A stretch of DNA of 7,846 nucleotides from Poindextera sp035294785 (GTDB taxonomy: Bacteria; Pseudomonadota; Alphaproteobacteria; Caulobacterales; Caulobacteraceae): contig DATGKF010000012.1 in NCBI GenBank assembly GCA_035294785.1, positions 1 through 7,846 on the forward strand. Reading direction: 5' to 3'. A model generated the notes under the pieces. It searched no databases. It saw nothing but the letters and a program-made list of their open reading frames with translations, and had not been told where the DNA came from. Position 1 is the first letter of the stretch. Each line of letters begins with the position of its first letter. Positions 1 through 5,756 of this stretch are shown piece by piece. The translations under genes were made by a program, and so were the position numbers.

Positions 1-1071
1 GGTGCGACGGCGAAGAGCTACGCCGACATCGACGCGGCGCCGGAGGAGAAGGCGCGCGGGATCACCATCAACACGGCGCACGTGGAGTACGAGACGAAGA
101 ACCGTCACTACGCGCACGTGGACTGCCCTGGGCACGCCGACTACGTGAAGAACATGATCACCGGGGCGGCGCAGATGGACGGCGCCATCCTGGTGGTGAG
201 CGCGGCCGACGGGCCGATGCCGCAGACGCGCGAGCACATCCTCCTGGCCCGCCAGTCGGGGGTTCCGGCGCTGGTGGTCTACCTGAACAAGATCGACCAG
301 GTGGACGATCCTGAGCTGCTGGAACTGGTTGAGATGGAGGTCAGGGAGCTGCTCACCTCCTACAACTATCCGGGGGACGACATCCCCATCGTCAAGGGCT
401 CGGCGCTGGCGGCGGTGGAAGGGCGCGATGCGCCGATGGGCGAGGACTCGATCAACGAGCTGATGACGCAGGTGGACGCCTACATCCCGCAGCCAGAGCG
501 GGCGATCGACCAGCCGTTCATGATGGGCGTCGAGGACGTCTTCTCGATCTCGGGCCGCGGCACTGTGGTGACCGGGCGGATCGACCAGGGGGTGGTGAAG
601 GTGGGCGAGGAGGTCGAGATCGTCGGCCTGCGCCCCACGCAGAAGACGGTCTGCACGGGCGTCGAGATGTTCCGCAAGCTCCTGGACCAGGGGCAGGCGG
701 GCGACAACGTCGGCGTGCTCCTGCGCGGCACCAAGCGGGAGGAAGTCGAGCGCGGGCAGGTGCTCTGCAAGCCGGGCTCGATCACGCCGCACACCAAGTT
801 CACCGCCGAGGCCTACATCCTCACCAAGGAGGAGGGCGGCCGGCACACGCCGTTCTTCACCAACTACCGTCCGCAGTTCTACTTCCGAACCACGGACGTG
901 ACCGGGATCATCCATCTGAAGGAAGGGGTGGAGATGATCATGCCCGGCGACAACGCCGAGCTGAACGTCGAACTGATCACCCCCATCGCCATGGACCAGG
1001 GCCTCCGCTTCACCATCCGCGAAGGCGGCCGCACCGTCGGCGCCGGCGTCGTGGCCAAGATCCTCGAGTAA
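1..1071 (+). CDS. tuf: Elongation factor Tu (EF-Tu), 5'-truncated by window edge
   Basis: EF-Tu is the cytoplasmic GTPase that brings aminoacyl-tRNA to the ribosome. The frame is open from base 1 to the TAA at 1069-1071 and encodes 356 residues. About 40 N-terminal residues, including the P-loop GHVDHGKT, lie off the left edge. Visible motifs are switch I (EEKARGITINTAHVEY, from about fragment residue 15), the G3 motif DCPGHADYVKNM, the G4 motif NKID and the G5 SAL. Domain 2 (EDVFSISGRGTVVTG) and domain 3 (GGRHTPFF, YRPQFYFRTTDVTG, terminal GGRTVGAGVVAKILE) follow. Oddities: MMGVEDV replaces the usual (L/M)(L/M)P(I/V)EDV, GRIDQG replaces GRVERG, and codon use is relaxed, with about a dozen GGG among some 35 glycines plus AGG and CGG arginines. 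It is followed by a convergent ATPase gene, not by rpsJ or tRNA-Trp/secE as at standard tuf loci. The family call is certain; whether this is the main tuf copy is open. Confidence 0.97.
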   Translation, partial: GATAKSYADIDAAPEEKARGITINTAHVEYETKNRHYAHVDCPGHADYVKNMITGAAQMDGAILVVSAADGPMPQTREHILLARQSGVPALVVYLNKIDQVDDPELLELVEMEVRELLTSYNYPGDDIPIVKGSALAAVEGRDAPMGEDSINELMTQVDAYIPQPERAIDQPFMMGVEDVFSISGRGTVVTGRIDQGVVKVGEEVEIVGLRPTQKTVCTGVEMFRKLLDQGQAGDNVGVLLRGTKREEVERGQVLCKPGSITPHTKFTAEAYILTKEEGGRHTPFFTNYRPQFYFRTTDVTGIIHLKEGVEMIMPGDNAELNVELITPIAMDQGLRFTIREGGRTVGAGVVAKILE

Positions 1072-1075
1072 CCCT

Positions 1076-1090
1076 CAGCCGATACGGCTG
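1076..1090 (+). terminator. Hairpin just after tuf stop, possible terminator without U-tract
   Basis: A perfect 6-bp stem (CAGCCG / CGGCTG) with an ATA loop starts 5 nt after the tuf stop codon. The position and GC-rich stem suit a 3'-end or terminator structure. No T-run follows (the next bases are GAGCCTTCGCC), so intrinsic termination by the classical mechanism is not supported. It could instead be a 3' mRNA-stabilising hairpin or chance. It lies between two convergent genes. Confidence 0.35.
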
Positions 1091-1119
1091 GAGCCTTCGC
1101 CCGAGGTCACCCGCCGACT

Positions 1120-1146
1120 CTTGGCGAACTTGGCGTCCTTGGCGGT
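1120..1146. repeat. Three-unit 9-nt tandem repeat (CTTGGCGnn)
   Basis: The units CTTGGCGAA, CTTGGCGTC and CTTGGCGGT lie head to tail in the 97-bp gap between the convergent tuf and ATPase genes. The first seven bases are identical in all three. The reverse strand reads as repeats of GCCAAG and would encode an AKDAKFAK-like string, but nothing else there looks like a gene. Similar GCCAAG-rich intergenic strings are familiar to me from other GC-rich bacteria, so it may be a remnant of a dispersed element. That resemblance is memory only. Confidence 0.5.
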
Positions 1147-1168
1147 CCAAATGGGGCTTCGCCGCGGG

Positions 1169-2008
1169 CTACAGCGGCAGCGGTTTTTCCAGTTCGCCGG
1201 CCAGGTCGCGGATGAATTGCCAGGCGACGCGGCCGGAGCGGGCGCCGCGCAGTTGCGACCACTGCAGGGCGCGGCGTTCGAGGTCGCCGACGGAAAGGCC
1301 GAAGCGGTCGGCATAGGCGTGGATCGCGGCCAGGTAGGCCGGCTGGTCCATCGGCGGGAAGCCGATCCAGAGGCCGAAGCGGTCGGACACCGACACCTCT
1401 TCCTCCGCGTCCTCGGCGGCGGCGACCAGCCCGCGGCTCTCCACATGGTCGCGCGGCATCAGGTGGCGGCGGTTGGAGGTGGCGACGAAGAGGCAGTTCT
1501 CCGGCGGCCCGGCGACGCCGCCCTCCAGCGCCGACTTCAGCGACTTGGCCGCGCTCGCGCCCTCTTCGAACGAGAGGTCGTCGCAGAGCACAACGAACCG
1601 CTCCACCCGCCCCCGCAGGCGCTCGAAGAGGCCCGGCAGCGCGTCGACCTCGTCGCGGTCGAGCTCGACCATCCGCAAGGCGGCGTGCTCGCCGGCCAGC
1701 GCCATGAAGCCGGCCTTGGCCAGCGAGCTCTTGCCGGCGCCGCGCGCGCCCCAGAGCAGCACGTGGTTGGCCGGCAGCGCGCGGGCGAAGCGGCCGAGGT
1801 TCTCGACGAAACGCGCTTTTTGCCGGTCGACGCCGACCAGAAGCTCGATGGAAAGGCCATAGTCCGGCGCCGCGACGAACGCCCCGGCGGCGGCGGTGTA
1901 GCGAAAGAGGCGCGCGCCGGCGAAGTTCGCCGCCGCCGGCGCGGCCGGCGCCAGCCGCTCCAGCGCGGCGGCGATGCGGGCGAGGTGGGAAAGGGCGTCG
2001 TCGCTCAT
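1169..2008 (-). CDS. DUF815-family AAA+ ATPase
   Basis: This is a predicted cytoplasmic P-loop ATPase of 279 residues, of the family named DUF815, whose cellular role is not established. The Walker A motif is GARGAGKSS at residues 87-95. A Walker B-like strand FVVLCDDLSFEE lies at 138-149, and a sensor-1-like segment ATSNRRHL at 176-183. The segment SDRFGLWIGFPP (208-219) fits the family's C-terminal lid region. The first 45 residues are alanine-rich and variable. I chose the ATG at 2006-2008 (MSDDALSHL); an ATG 39 bases further out would add an unlikely MQCGDGADRNLGA leader. An AGGA lies about 12 nt upstream of the chosen start. The gene is divergent from yajC across 122 bp and convergent with tuf. 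The ATPase-yajC-secD-secF neighbourhood is one I recall from alphaproteobacteria, which hints at a role near the membrane export machinery, but the divergent orientation argues against a shared operon. Confidence 0.88.
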   Translation of the reverse strand: MSDDALSHLARIAAALERLAPAAPAAANFAGARLFRYTAAAGAFVAAPDYGLSIELLVGVDRQKARFVENLGRFARALPANHVLLWGARGAGKSSLAKAGFMALAGEHAALRMVELDRDEVDALPGLFERLRGRVERFVVLCDDLSFEEGASAAKSLKSALEGGVAGPPENCLFVATSNRRHLMPRDHVESRGLVAAAEDAEEEVSVSDRFGLWIGFPPMDQPAYLAAIHAYADRFGLSVGDLERRALQWSQLRGARSGRVAWQFIRDLAGELEKPLPL

Positions 2009-2041
2009 GGCCCCAAGGTTCCTATCGGCCCCGTCGCCGCA

Positions 2042-2070
2042 TTGCAAAAAAGTGGCTCAGCCACTAGCTT
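2042..2070 (+). promoter_or_regulatory. Candidate sigma-70-type promoter for yajC-secDF
   Basis: TTGCAA (2042-2047) and TAGCTT (2065-2070) are separated by exactly 17 nt, the optimal spacing for a housekeeping promoter. They lie about 60 bp before the yajC start in the divergent intergenic region. TTGCAA is a fair -35 match. TAGCTT is only a moderate -10, although alphaproteobacterial -10 elements often start with (C)TA. This is the only well-spaced pair I find in front of the cluster. The strand-symmetric element at 2051-2065 fills most of the spacer and overlaps the first base of the -10. Confidence 0.45.
2051..2065. promoter_or_regulatory. Perfect 7-1-7 dyad; operator candidate or minus-strand terminator
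   Basis: AGTGGCT and AGCCACT flank a single central C, giving a perfect 15-bp inverted repeat. Read on the minus strand it becomes a hairpin (AGTGGC, loop TGA, GCCACT) followed immediately by six T residues (complement of A2046-A2051), the form of an intrinsic terminator placed about 38 bp before the ATPase start. Read on the plus strand it lies between the -35 and -10 candidates of yajC, where a dimeric repressor site could sit. The sequence alone does not decide between these; both could hold. Confidence 0.5.
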
Positions 2071-2120
2071 CCGCCGACCTCGCGCCGGCTTTCTTCATCA
2101 AGCCCGTCAGCCCCTTATTC

Positions 2121-2124
2121 GGAG
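2121..2124 (+). promoter_or_regulatory. Ribosome binding site of yajC (supports TTG start)
   Basis: GGAG lies six bases before the TTG at 2131. No in-frame ATG or GTG gives a sensible N-terminus with a comparable site, so this motif decides the start choice. Confidence 0.7.
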
Positions 2125-2130
2125 ACCCGA

Positions 2131-2487
2131 TTGTTCGCGATCCCCGCCGTCGCCCAGACCGCCAGTTCAGGCTTTTCCTTTCAGGACCTCATTGCAGGCC
2201 CTTTGCCGATGTTCGTCCTCATCGGCGCGCTATTCTACCTGCTGATCCTGCGGCCCCAGCAGCAGCGGGCTCGCGACCACCTGCGAGCGGTCAAGGCGGT
2301 CAAACGTGGCGACAACGTCGTCCTGTCCAATGGGATGATTGGCAAGGTCGTGCGCGTCGAGGAGGAGGAAGTCGGGATCGAGGTCGCGCAGGGCGTCACC
2401 GTCAAGGTGATCAAGGACATGATCCATCTGGTGCGTTCGCGCGGAGACCCAGCCCCGGCGAACGACGCGAAGTCGAAGAAGTCCTGA
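2131..2487 (+). CDS. yajC: Sec translocon accessory protein YajC
   Basis: YajC is a small single-span inner-membrane protein that associates with SecD-SecF and the SecYEG translocon. The product has 118 residues, normal for the family. A short N-terminal stretch (MFAIPAVAQT) precedes one hydrophobic helix at about residues 26-40 (LPMFVLIGALFYLLI). The family signature LRPQQQRAR follows at about 40-48. The cytoplasmic domain shows the typical pattern VKRGDNVVLSNGMIGKV, then a V-rich beta segment and a lysine-rich tail. Initiation is at TTG, supported by GGAG six bases upstream and by MFA-type N-termini I recall in Caulobacter homologues. A promoter-like element lies 61-89 bp upstream. The stop codon is 7 bp from secD, so the genes should be co-transcribed. 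Confidence 0.95.
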   Translation: MFAIPAVAQTASSGFSFQDLIAGPLPMFVLIGALFYLLILRPQQQRARDHLRAVKAVKRGDNVVLSNGMIGKVVRVEEEEVGIEVAQGVTVKVIKDMIHLVRSRGDPAPANDAKSKKS

Positions 2488-2494
2488 TCCGGCG

Positions 2495-4078
2495 ATGCTC
2501 GAACTTCCTCGCTGGAGGATCGCCCTCTGCCTCGCCGCGGCGCTGTTCGGGCTCATCTTCACCCTGCCCAACCTGCTGCCTGACCAGACGCTGGCCGCCA
2601 TGCCGTCCTGGCTGCCGCACAGCCGGCTGAATCTTGGCCTCGACCTCCAGGGCGGCTCTCACCTGCAGCTGGAGATCGACCAGAACGCGCTCAAGAGCCA
2701 ACGGCTCAACACGCTGGTCGAGGACGTGCGCAAGTCGCTGCGTGATGCGCCGATGGACTTCTCCGGCCTCGCGGTGGTGAACGGCCAGATCACCGTGCGG
2801 ATCACCGATCCCAACCAGCTGCAGAACGCGCAGGACGCGGTGCAGAAGTTGAATCAGCCGGTCCCGGGCTCGCCCCTTCGAGAACTGAGCATCGTGCGCG
2901 GGCCCGATCAGACGATCCAGATCCGCATGACCGACCAGGCGCTGCGCGCGGAGACCATCAACGCCATTCGCCAGGACATCGAGATCGTCCGCAAACGGAT
3001 CGACGCGCTCGGCACCAAGGAGCCGGTCATCGAGCAGCAGGGCGACGATCGCATCGTCGTCGAGGCGCCGGGCGAGAGCGATCCTGAAAAGCTGAAGGCC
3101 ATTATCGGCAAGACCGCCCAGCTGACGTTTCAGGCGGTGGATGAGAGCGTGACTCCTTTGCAGATCTCGACCGGCGACGTGCCGCCGGACGACGAGGTGC
3201 TGCCGAACGCCGACGGCGGGACTTTGGCGGTGAAGAAACTGGCGTTCGTGACCGGTCAGATGCTGACCGGCGCCAACCAGGGGACCGACCAGAACGGCCA
3301 GCCGGACATCGCCATGCGCTTCAACGTCGCCGGCGGCCAGAAGGTCGGCGCGTTCACCTCACAAAATATCGGCAAGCGCTTTGCGATCGTGCTCGACAAC
3401 AAGATCATCTCCGCGCCGGTCATCCAGGGCGCGATGACGACGCAGGGCGAGATCACCGGGCGGTTCACCATCGAGTCGGCCAGCCAACTTGCGCTTCTGT
3501 TGCGCTCCGGCGCGCTGGCGGCGCCGCTCCAAGTCATCGAGCAACGCACCGTCGGGGCCGAGCTCGGCGCCGACTCGGTGCGGGCCGGCGAGCTCGCCGG
3601 CGTCATCGCCCTCCTGCTCGTCGGCGCCTTCATGACGCTCGCCTACGGCGGAACGTTCGGCGGCTTCGCGGTCCTGGGCCTCCTGGTCAACATGCTGATG
3701 GTCGTGGCGGCGATGACCGTCGGCGGGGCCGCGCTGACGCTGCCGGGCATCGCCGGTCTGATCCTCACCATCGCCATGGCCGTCGACGCCAACGTGCTGA
3801 TCTACGAACGGATTCGCGACGAGGAGCGCGCCGGGCGCCGGCCGGCGATGGCCATCGACCAGGGGTTCAGCCGCGCCCGCGTTTCCATCCTCGACGCCAA
3901 CGTCACGACGCTGATCGCCTCGCTGATCCTGTTCAACTTCGGCGCCGGCCCGGTGCGCGGCTTCGCCTGGACGCTGTCGATCGGTGTCGTCACCTCGGTG
4001 TTCACCGCGCTCTTCACCACCCGCGTTCTGGTCCAGCTGTGGTATCGCACCAGCCGCACCAAGCTCCTGCCGATCTGA
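2495..4078 (+). CDS. secD: Protein translocase subunit SecD
   Basis: SecD is an inner-membrane RND-type protein that, with SecF, uses the proton gradient to help pull exported proteins through SecYEG. It has 527 residues, a usual alphaproteobacterial length. TM1 is at about 8-27, followed by the P1 head with LNLGLDLQGG (45-54) and GDDRIVVEAPGE (183-194). Five more helices lie at about 366-383, 388-409, 416-436, 466-482 and 488-510. The proton-relay segment AVDANVLIYERIRDE (429-443) is intact, with Asp431 matching E. coli Asp519. RSGALAAPLQVIEQRTVG precedes TM2. The ATG start lies 7 bp after the yajC stop and lacks a clear Shine-Dalgarno site, so translation is probably coupled to yajC. SecD and SecF are separate here, not fused as in some relatives. 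Confidence 0.98.
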   Translation: MLELPRWRIALCLAAALFGLIFTLPNLLPDQTLAAMPSWLPHSRLNLGLDLQGGSHLQLEIDQNALKSQRLNTLVEDVRKSLRDAPMDFSGLAVVNGQITVRITDPNQLQNAQDAVQKLNQPVPGSPLRELSIVRGPDQTIQIRMTDQALRAETINAIRQDIEIVRKRIDALGTKEPVIEQQGDDRIVVEAPGESDPEKLKAIIGKTAQLTFQAVDESVTPLQISTGDVPPDDEVLPNADGGTLAVKKLAFVTGQMLTGANQGTDQNGQPDIAMRFNVAGGQKVGAFTSQNIGKRFAIVLDNKIISAPVIQGAMTTQGEITGRFTIESASQLALLLRSGALAAPLQVIEQRTVGAELGADSVRAGELAGVIALLLVGAFMTLAYGGTFGGFAVLGLLVNMLMVVAAMTVGGAALTLPGIAGLILTIAMAVDANVLIYERIRDEERAGRRPAMAIDQGFSRARVSILDANVTTLIASLILFNFGAGPVRGFAWTLSIGVVTSVFTALFTTRVLVQLWYRTSRTKLLPI

Positions 4079-4082
4079 TCCG

Positions 4083-5036
4083 ATGGCTCTCAAGCACTGG
4101 CCCCTCATCCGCCTGCTCCCCAAGGAGACGCACTTCCGCTTCGTGCGCTATGCGCCGTTCGCCGCGGTCGTGTCGGCGATCGCGGTGATCGCCTCGATCG
4201 TGAGCTTCGCCGTCGTGGGGCTGAACTTCGGCACCGACTTCCGCGGCGGGACGCAGATCGCCATCATGACGCCCGGCCCCGCGCCGCTCGGCGAGCTTCG
4301 CGCCGCCCTGGCCAAGATGGGCGCCAAGGACCCGCAGGTGCAGGGCTTCGGCGGGCCGAACGCGGCGGTGCTGCGCTTCGAGCCGGCCCCAGGGGTCAAT
4401 CCCGCCAACGCCGTCTCCCAGGTCGAGAATCAGCTCAAGGCGCAATTTCCCGGCGTGAAGGTCACCGACGAGGAGGTGTTCGGCGCCAAGGTCTCCGGCG
4501 AGCTCTTCCGCGGCGGGCTCGAGGCGCTGGGCGTCGCGATCTTCCTGATGCTCCTCTACATCTGGTTCCGCTTCCAATTGCAGTTCGGCCTGGGCGCCGT
4601 GATCGCGCTGGCGCACGACATCGTCCTGACCATGGGGGCGCTCTCGGCCCTGCACATCGAGTTCTCCATGCCCTCGATCGCGGCGCTGCTGACGGTGATC
4701 GGCTACTCGATGAACGAGAAGGTCATCTCCTTCGACCGGCTGCGCGAGAACCTGCACAAGCACAAGTCGATGCCGCTGGCCGACATCATCAACCTGTCGG
4801 AAAACGAGCGGCTGTCGCGGACCCTGATCACCGGCTCGACCGCGCTCTTGGCGCTCTCCGGCATGCTCTTCCTGGGCGGGCCGACCATCTTTCCGGTCGT
4901 GTTCGCCATGGTCTTCGGCATCATCGTCGGGACCTATTCGTCCATCTACGTCGCGCTGCCGGTGATCCTTCTCTGGGGCGTCAACCGCAGCGACGAGGAA
5001 GCGCAGCCGATCAGGCCGGTGCGCGTTCGCCCCTAA
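4083..5036 (+). CDS. secF: Protein translocase subunit SecF
   Basis: SecF is the partner of SecD in the proton-driven export complex. The product has 317 residues. TM1 is at about 24-45, then the family motif LNFGTDFRGG (47-56) and the periplasmic domain with FGAKVSGELFRGG (133-145). Five C-terminal helices begin at about 146, with ALAHDIVLTMG (175-185), the TM4 region VIGYSMNEKVISFDRLREN (205-223) and SRTLITGST (245-253). Arg246 aligns with E. coli Arg247. Glu212 stands where E. coli has Asp213, a functional proton-pathway residue, so the usual ND is NE. I chose the ATG at 4083, four bases after the secD stop; the open frame extends 99 bases further upstream inside secD, but that stretch is not SecF-like. 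There is no good Shine-Dalgarno site, which points to coupling with secD. Confidence 0.97.
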   Translation: MALKHWPLIRLLPKETHFRFVRYAPFAAVVSAIAVIASIVSFAVVGLNFGTDFRGGTQIAIMTPGPAPLGELRAALAKMGAKDPQVQGFGGPNAAVLRFEPAPGVNPANAVSQVENQLKAQFPGVKVTDEEVFGAKVSGELFRGGLEALGVAIFLMLLYIWFRFQLQFGLGAVIALAHDIVLTMGALSALHIEFSMPSIAALLTVIGYSMNEKVISFDRLRENLHKHKSMPLADIINLSENERLSRTLITGSTALLALSGMLFLGGPTIFPVVFAMVFGIIVGTYSSIYVALPVILLWGVNRSDEEAQPIRPVRVRP

Positions 5037-5050
5037 GAATTCCCGCGACC

Positions 5051-5064
5051 GCCGCCTTCGCGGC
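5051..5064 (+). other. Weak hairpin in the secF-downstream gap
   Basis: GCCGC and GCGGC enclose a CTTC loop, 15 bases after the secF stop. The stem is only 5 bp and just two T residues follow, so it is not a convincing terminator. It could still mark partial termination or 3' processing between secF and the next gene. The rest of the 108-bp gap has no promoter I can defend, only the decamer at 5091-5100 that also occurs before yajC. Confidence 0.25.
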
Positions 5065-5090
5065 TTGCGGCCTGGTTGAGGACGGGATTA

Positions 5091-5100
5091 CCACTAGCTT
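5091..5100 (+). repeat. Decamer CCACTAGCTT, second copy of the yajC upstream element
   Basis: The same ten bases occur at 2061-2070, where they include the -10 candidate of yajC. Here they end 44 bp before the PuuD-like start codon. No -35 with 16-18 nt spacing is evident; TTGAGG at 5076-5081 leaves only 13 nt. It may be a promoter core, a regulator half-site or chance. Confidence 0.35.
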
Positions 5101-5131
5101 GGCGGCCGCGCGCGACGGCCGGGAGGAACGT

Positions 5132-5137
5132 AAGGGG
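5132..5137 (+). promoter_or_regulatory. Ribosome binding site fixing the ATG at 5145
   Basis: AAGGGG lies seven bases before ATG 5145. A TTG at 5076 in the same frame would add 23 arginine-rich residues unlike the family and has no such site. A second purine run (GGGAGGA, 5121-5127) is too far upstream to act for this ATG. Confidence 0.65.
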
Positions 5138-5144
5138 CAGTGTA

Positions 5145-5753
5145 ATGGCGGCTTTCCTGGGTAATCTTCGCAACGTGATCATCGTCAGCGTCATCCTGGC
5201 GCTGATCTTCATCGCCGGCTACTTCATGGTGTACGGCCAAGGCGCCGACGCCATCTTCGCCCAGGCGGTCTTTCGCTGGCTGCACGTGGTCTTCGGCATC
5301 ATGTGGATCGGCCTGCTCTGGTATTTCAACTTCGTCCAGACGCGGATGATGCCGCAGATTCCGGCCGAGCTCCGCCCGGCGGTGTCGAAGTACATCGCGC
5401 CGGAGGCGCTGTTCTGGTTCCGCTGGGCCGCGGCCTTCACGCTTCTGATGGGGATCATCCTGGCGTACAGCCGCGGCTTCCTGCTGCAGGCCTACACGCT
5501 CGACGCCATCGAGCGCTTTGCCAACAAGTGGAACATCATGATCGGCATCGGCATGTGGCTGGGAACGATCATGGCCTTCAACGTCTGGGTCTTCATCTGG
5601 CCGAACCAGAAGAAGGTGCTGGGCCTGGTCGAGGCGACGGACGAAGCCAAGGCCGCGGCTGGCCGGATCGCCGGGCAGGCGTCGCGCATCAACACGCTGC
5701 TGTCGATCCCGATGCTGGTCGCCATGACCATGCAGCAGACGCTTCACGGGTAG
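5145..5753 (+). CDS. Standalone urate-oxidase N-terminal (PuuD-like) membrane protein
   Basis: The product is a 202-residue integral inner-membrane protein with about five helices: 11-29, 45-63, 90-108, 130-151 and 184-198. The motifs RWLHVVFGIMWIGLLWYFNF (44-63), FWFRWAAAFTLLMG (90-103), NIMIGIGMWLGTIMAFNVW (130-148), IWPNQKK (151-157) and ASRINTLLSIPML (179-191) are those of the Urate_ox_N family (former DUF989). Full-length PuuD is a membrane urate hydroxylase with an added C-terminal cytochrome c domain; this protein ends where that domain would begin and has no CXXCH. Substrate and activity cannot be assigned, and no purine-degradation gene is nearby. His47 is the only histidine inside a helix. 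Such proteins are sometimes misnamed 'antitermination protein NusG' in databases. The TAG stop is immediately followed, in the same frame, by the next gene. Confidence 0.82.
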   Translation: MAAFLGNLRNVIIVSVILALIFIAGYFMVYGQGADAIFAQAVFRWLHVVFGIMWIGLLWYFNFVQTRMMPQIPAELRPAVSKYIAPEALFWFRWAAAFTLLMGIILAYSRGFLLQAYTLDAIERFANKWNIMIGIGMWLGTIMAFNVWVFIWPNQKKVLGLVEATDEAKAAAGRIAGQASRINTLLSIPMLVAMTMQQTLHG

Positions 5754-5756
5754 GAG
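5752..5756 (+). promoter_or_regulatory. Shine-Dalgarno-like AGGAG overlapping the PuuD-like stop codon
   Basis: AGGAG overlaps the TAG stop at 5751-5753. It would normally serve a start codon about 5-9 nt downstream, around 5762-5766. The in-frame codon there is GAG (5763), one base away from GTG. In-frame ACG (5757) is too close and CTG (5775) too far. The site implies that a downstream start exists near here even though no canonical one is present. Confidence 0.5.

Noticed and set aside
1075..1446. Minus-strand open frame overlapping the 3' end of the ATPase, possibly a frameshifted C-terminus
   Set aside because: The ATPase ends naturally after AWQFIRDLAGELEKPLPL in its own frame. The alternative frame is repetitive and unrelated, so I see no frameshift.
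2009..2047. Earlier ATG for the ATPase gene at 2047
   Set aside because: It adds 13 residues of no family character and runs into the T-run hairpin region. ATG 2008 gives the better N-terminus.
1121..2245. Long plus-strand open frame opposite the ATPase gene and into yajC
   Set aside because: It is a GC-rich shadow: low-complexity Arg/Gly/Ala composition, no recognisable domain, and it overlaps two well-supported genes.
3984..4082. Upstream extension of secF within secD
   Set aside because: The extra 33 residues are Ser/Pro-rich and unlike SecF. ATG 4083 gives the normal N-terminus next to the secD stop.
3359..4123. 254-codon minus-strand open frame inside secD
   Set aside because: It is antisense to a fully conserved SecD with no domain of its own.
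5076..5144. TTG 5076 as start of the PuuD-like gene, and TTGAGG 5076-5081 as a -35
   Set aside because: The extension is Arg-rich with no ribosome site, while ATG 5145 has AAGGGG at good spacing. TTGAGG to TAGCTT is only 13 nt, too short for a promoter.
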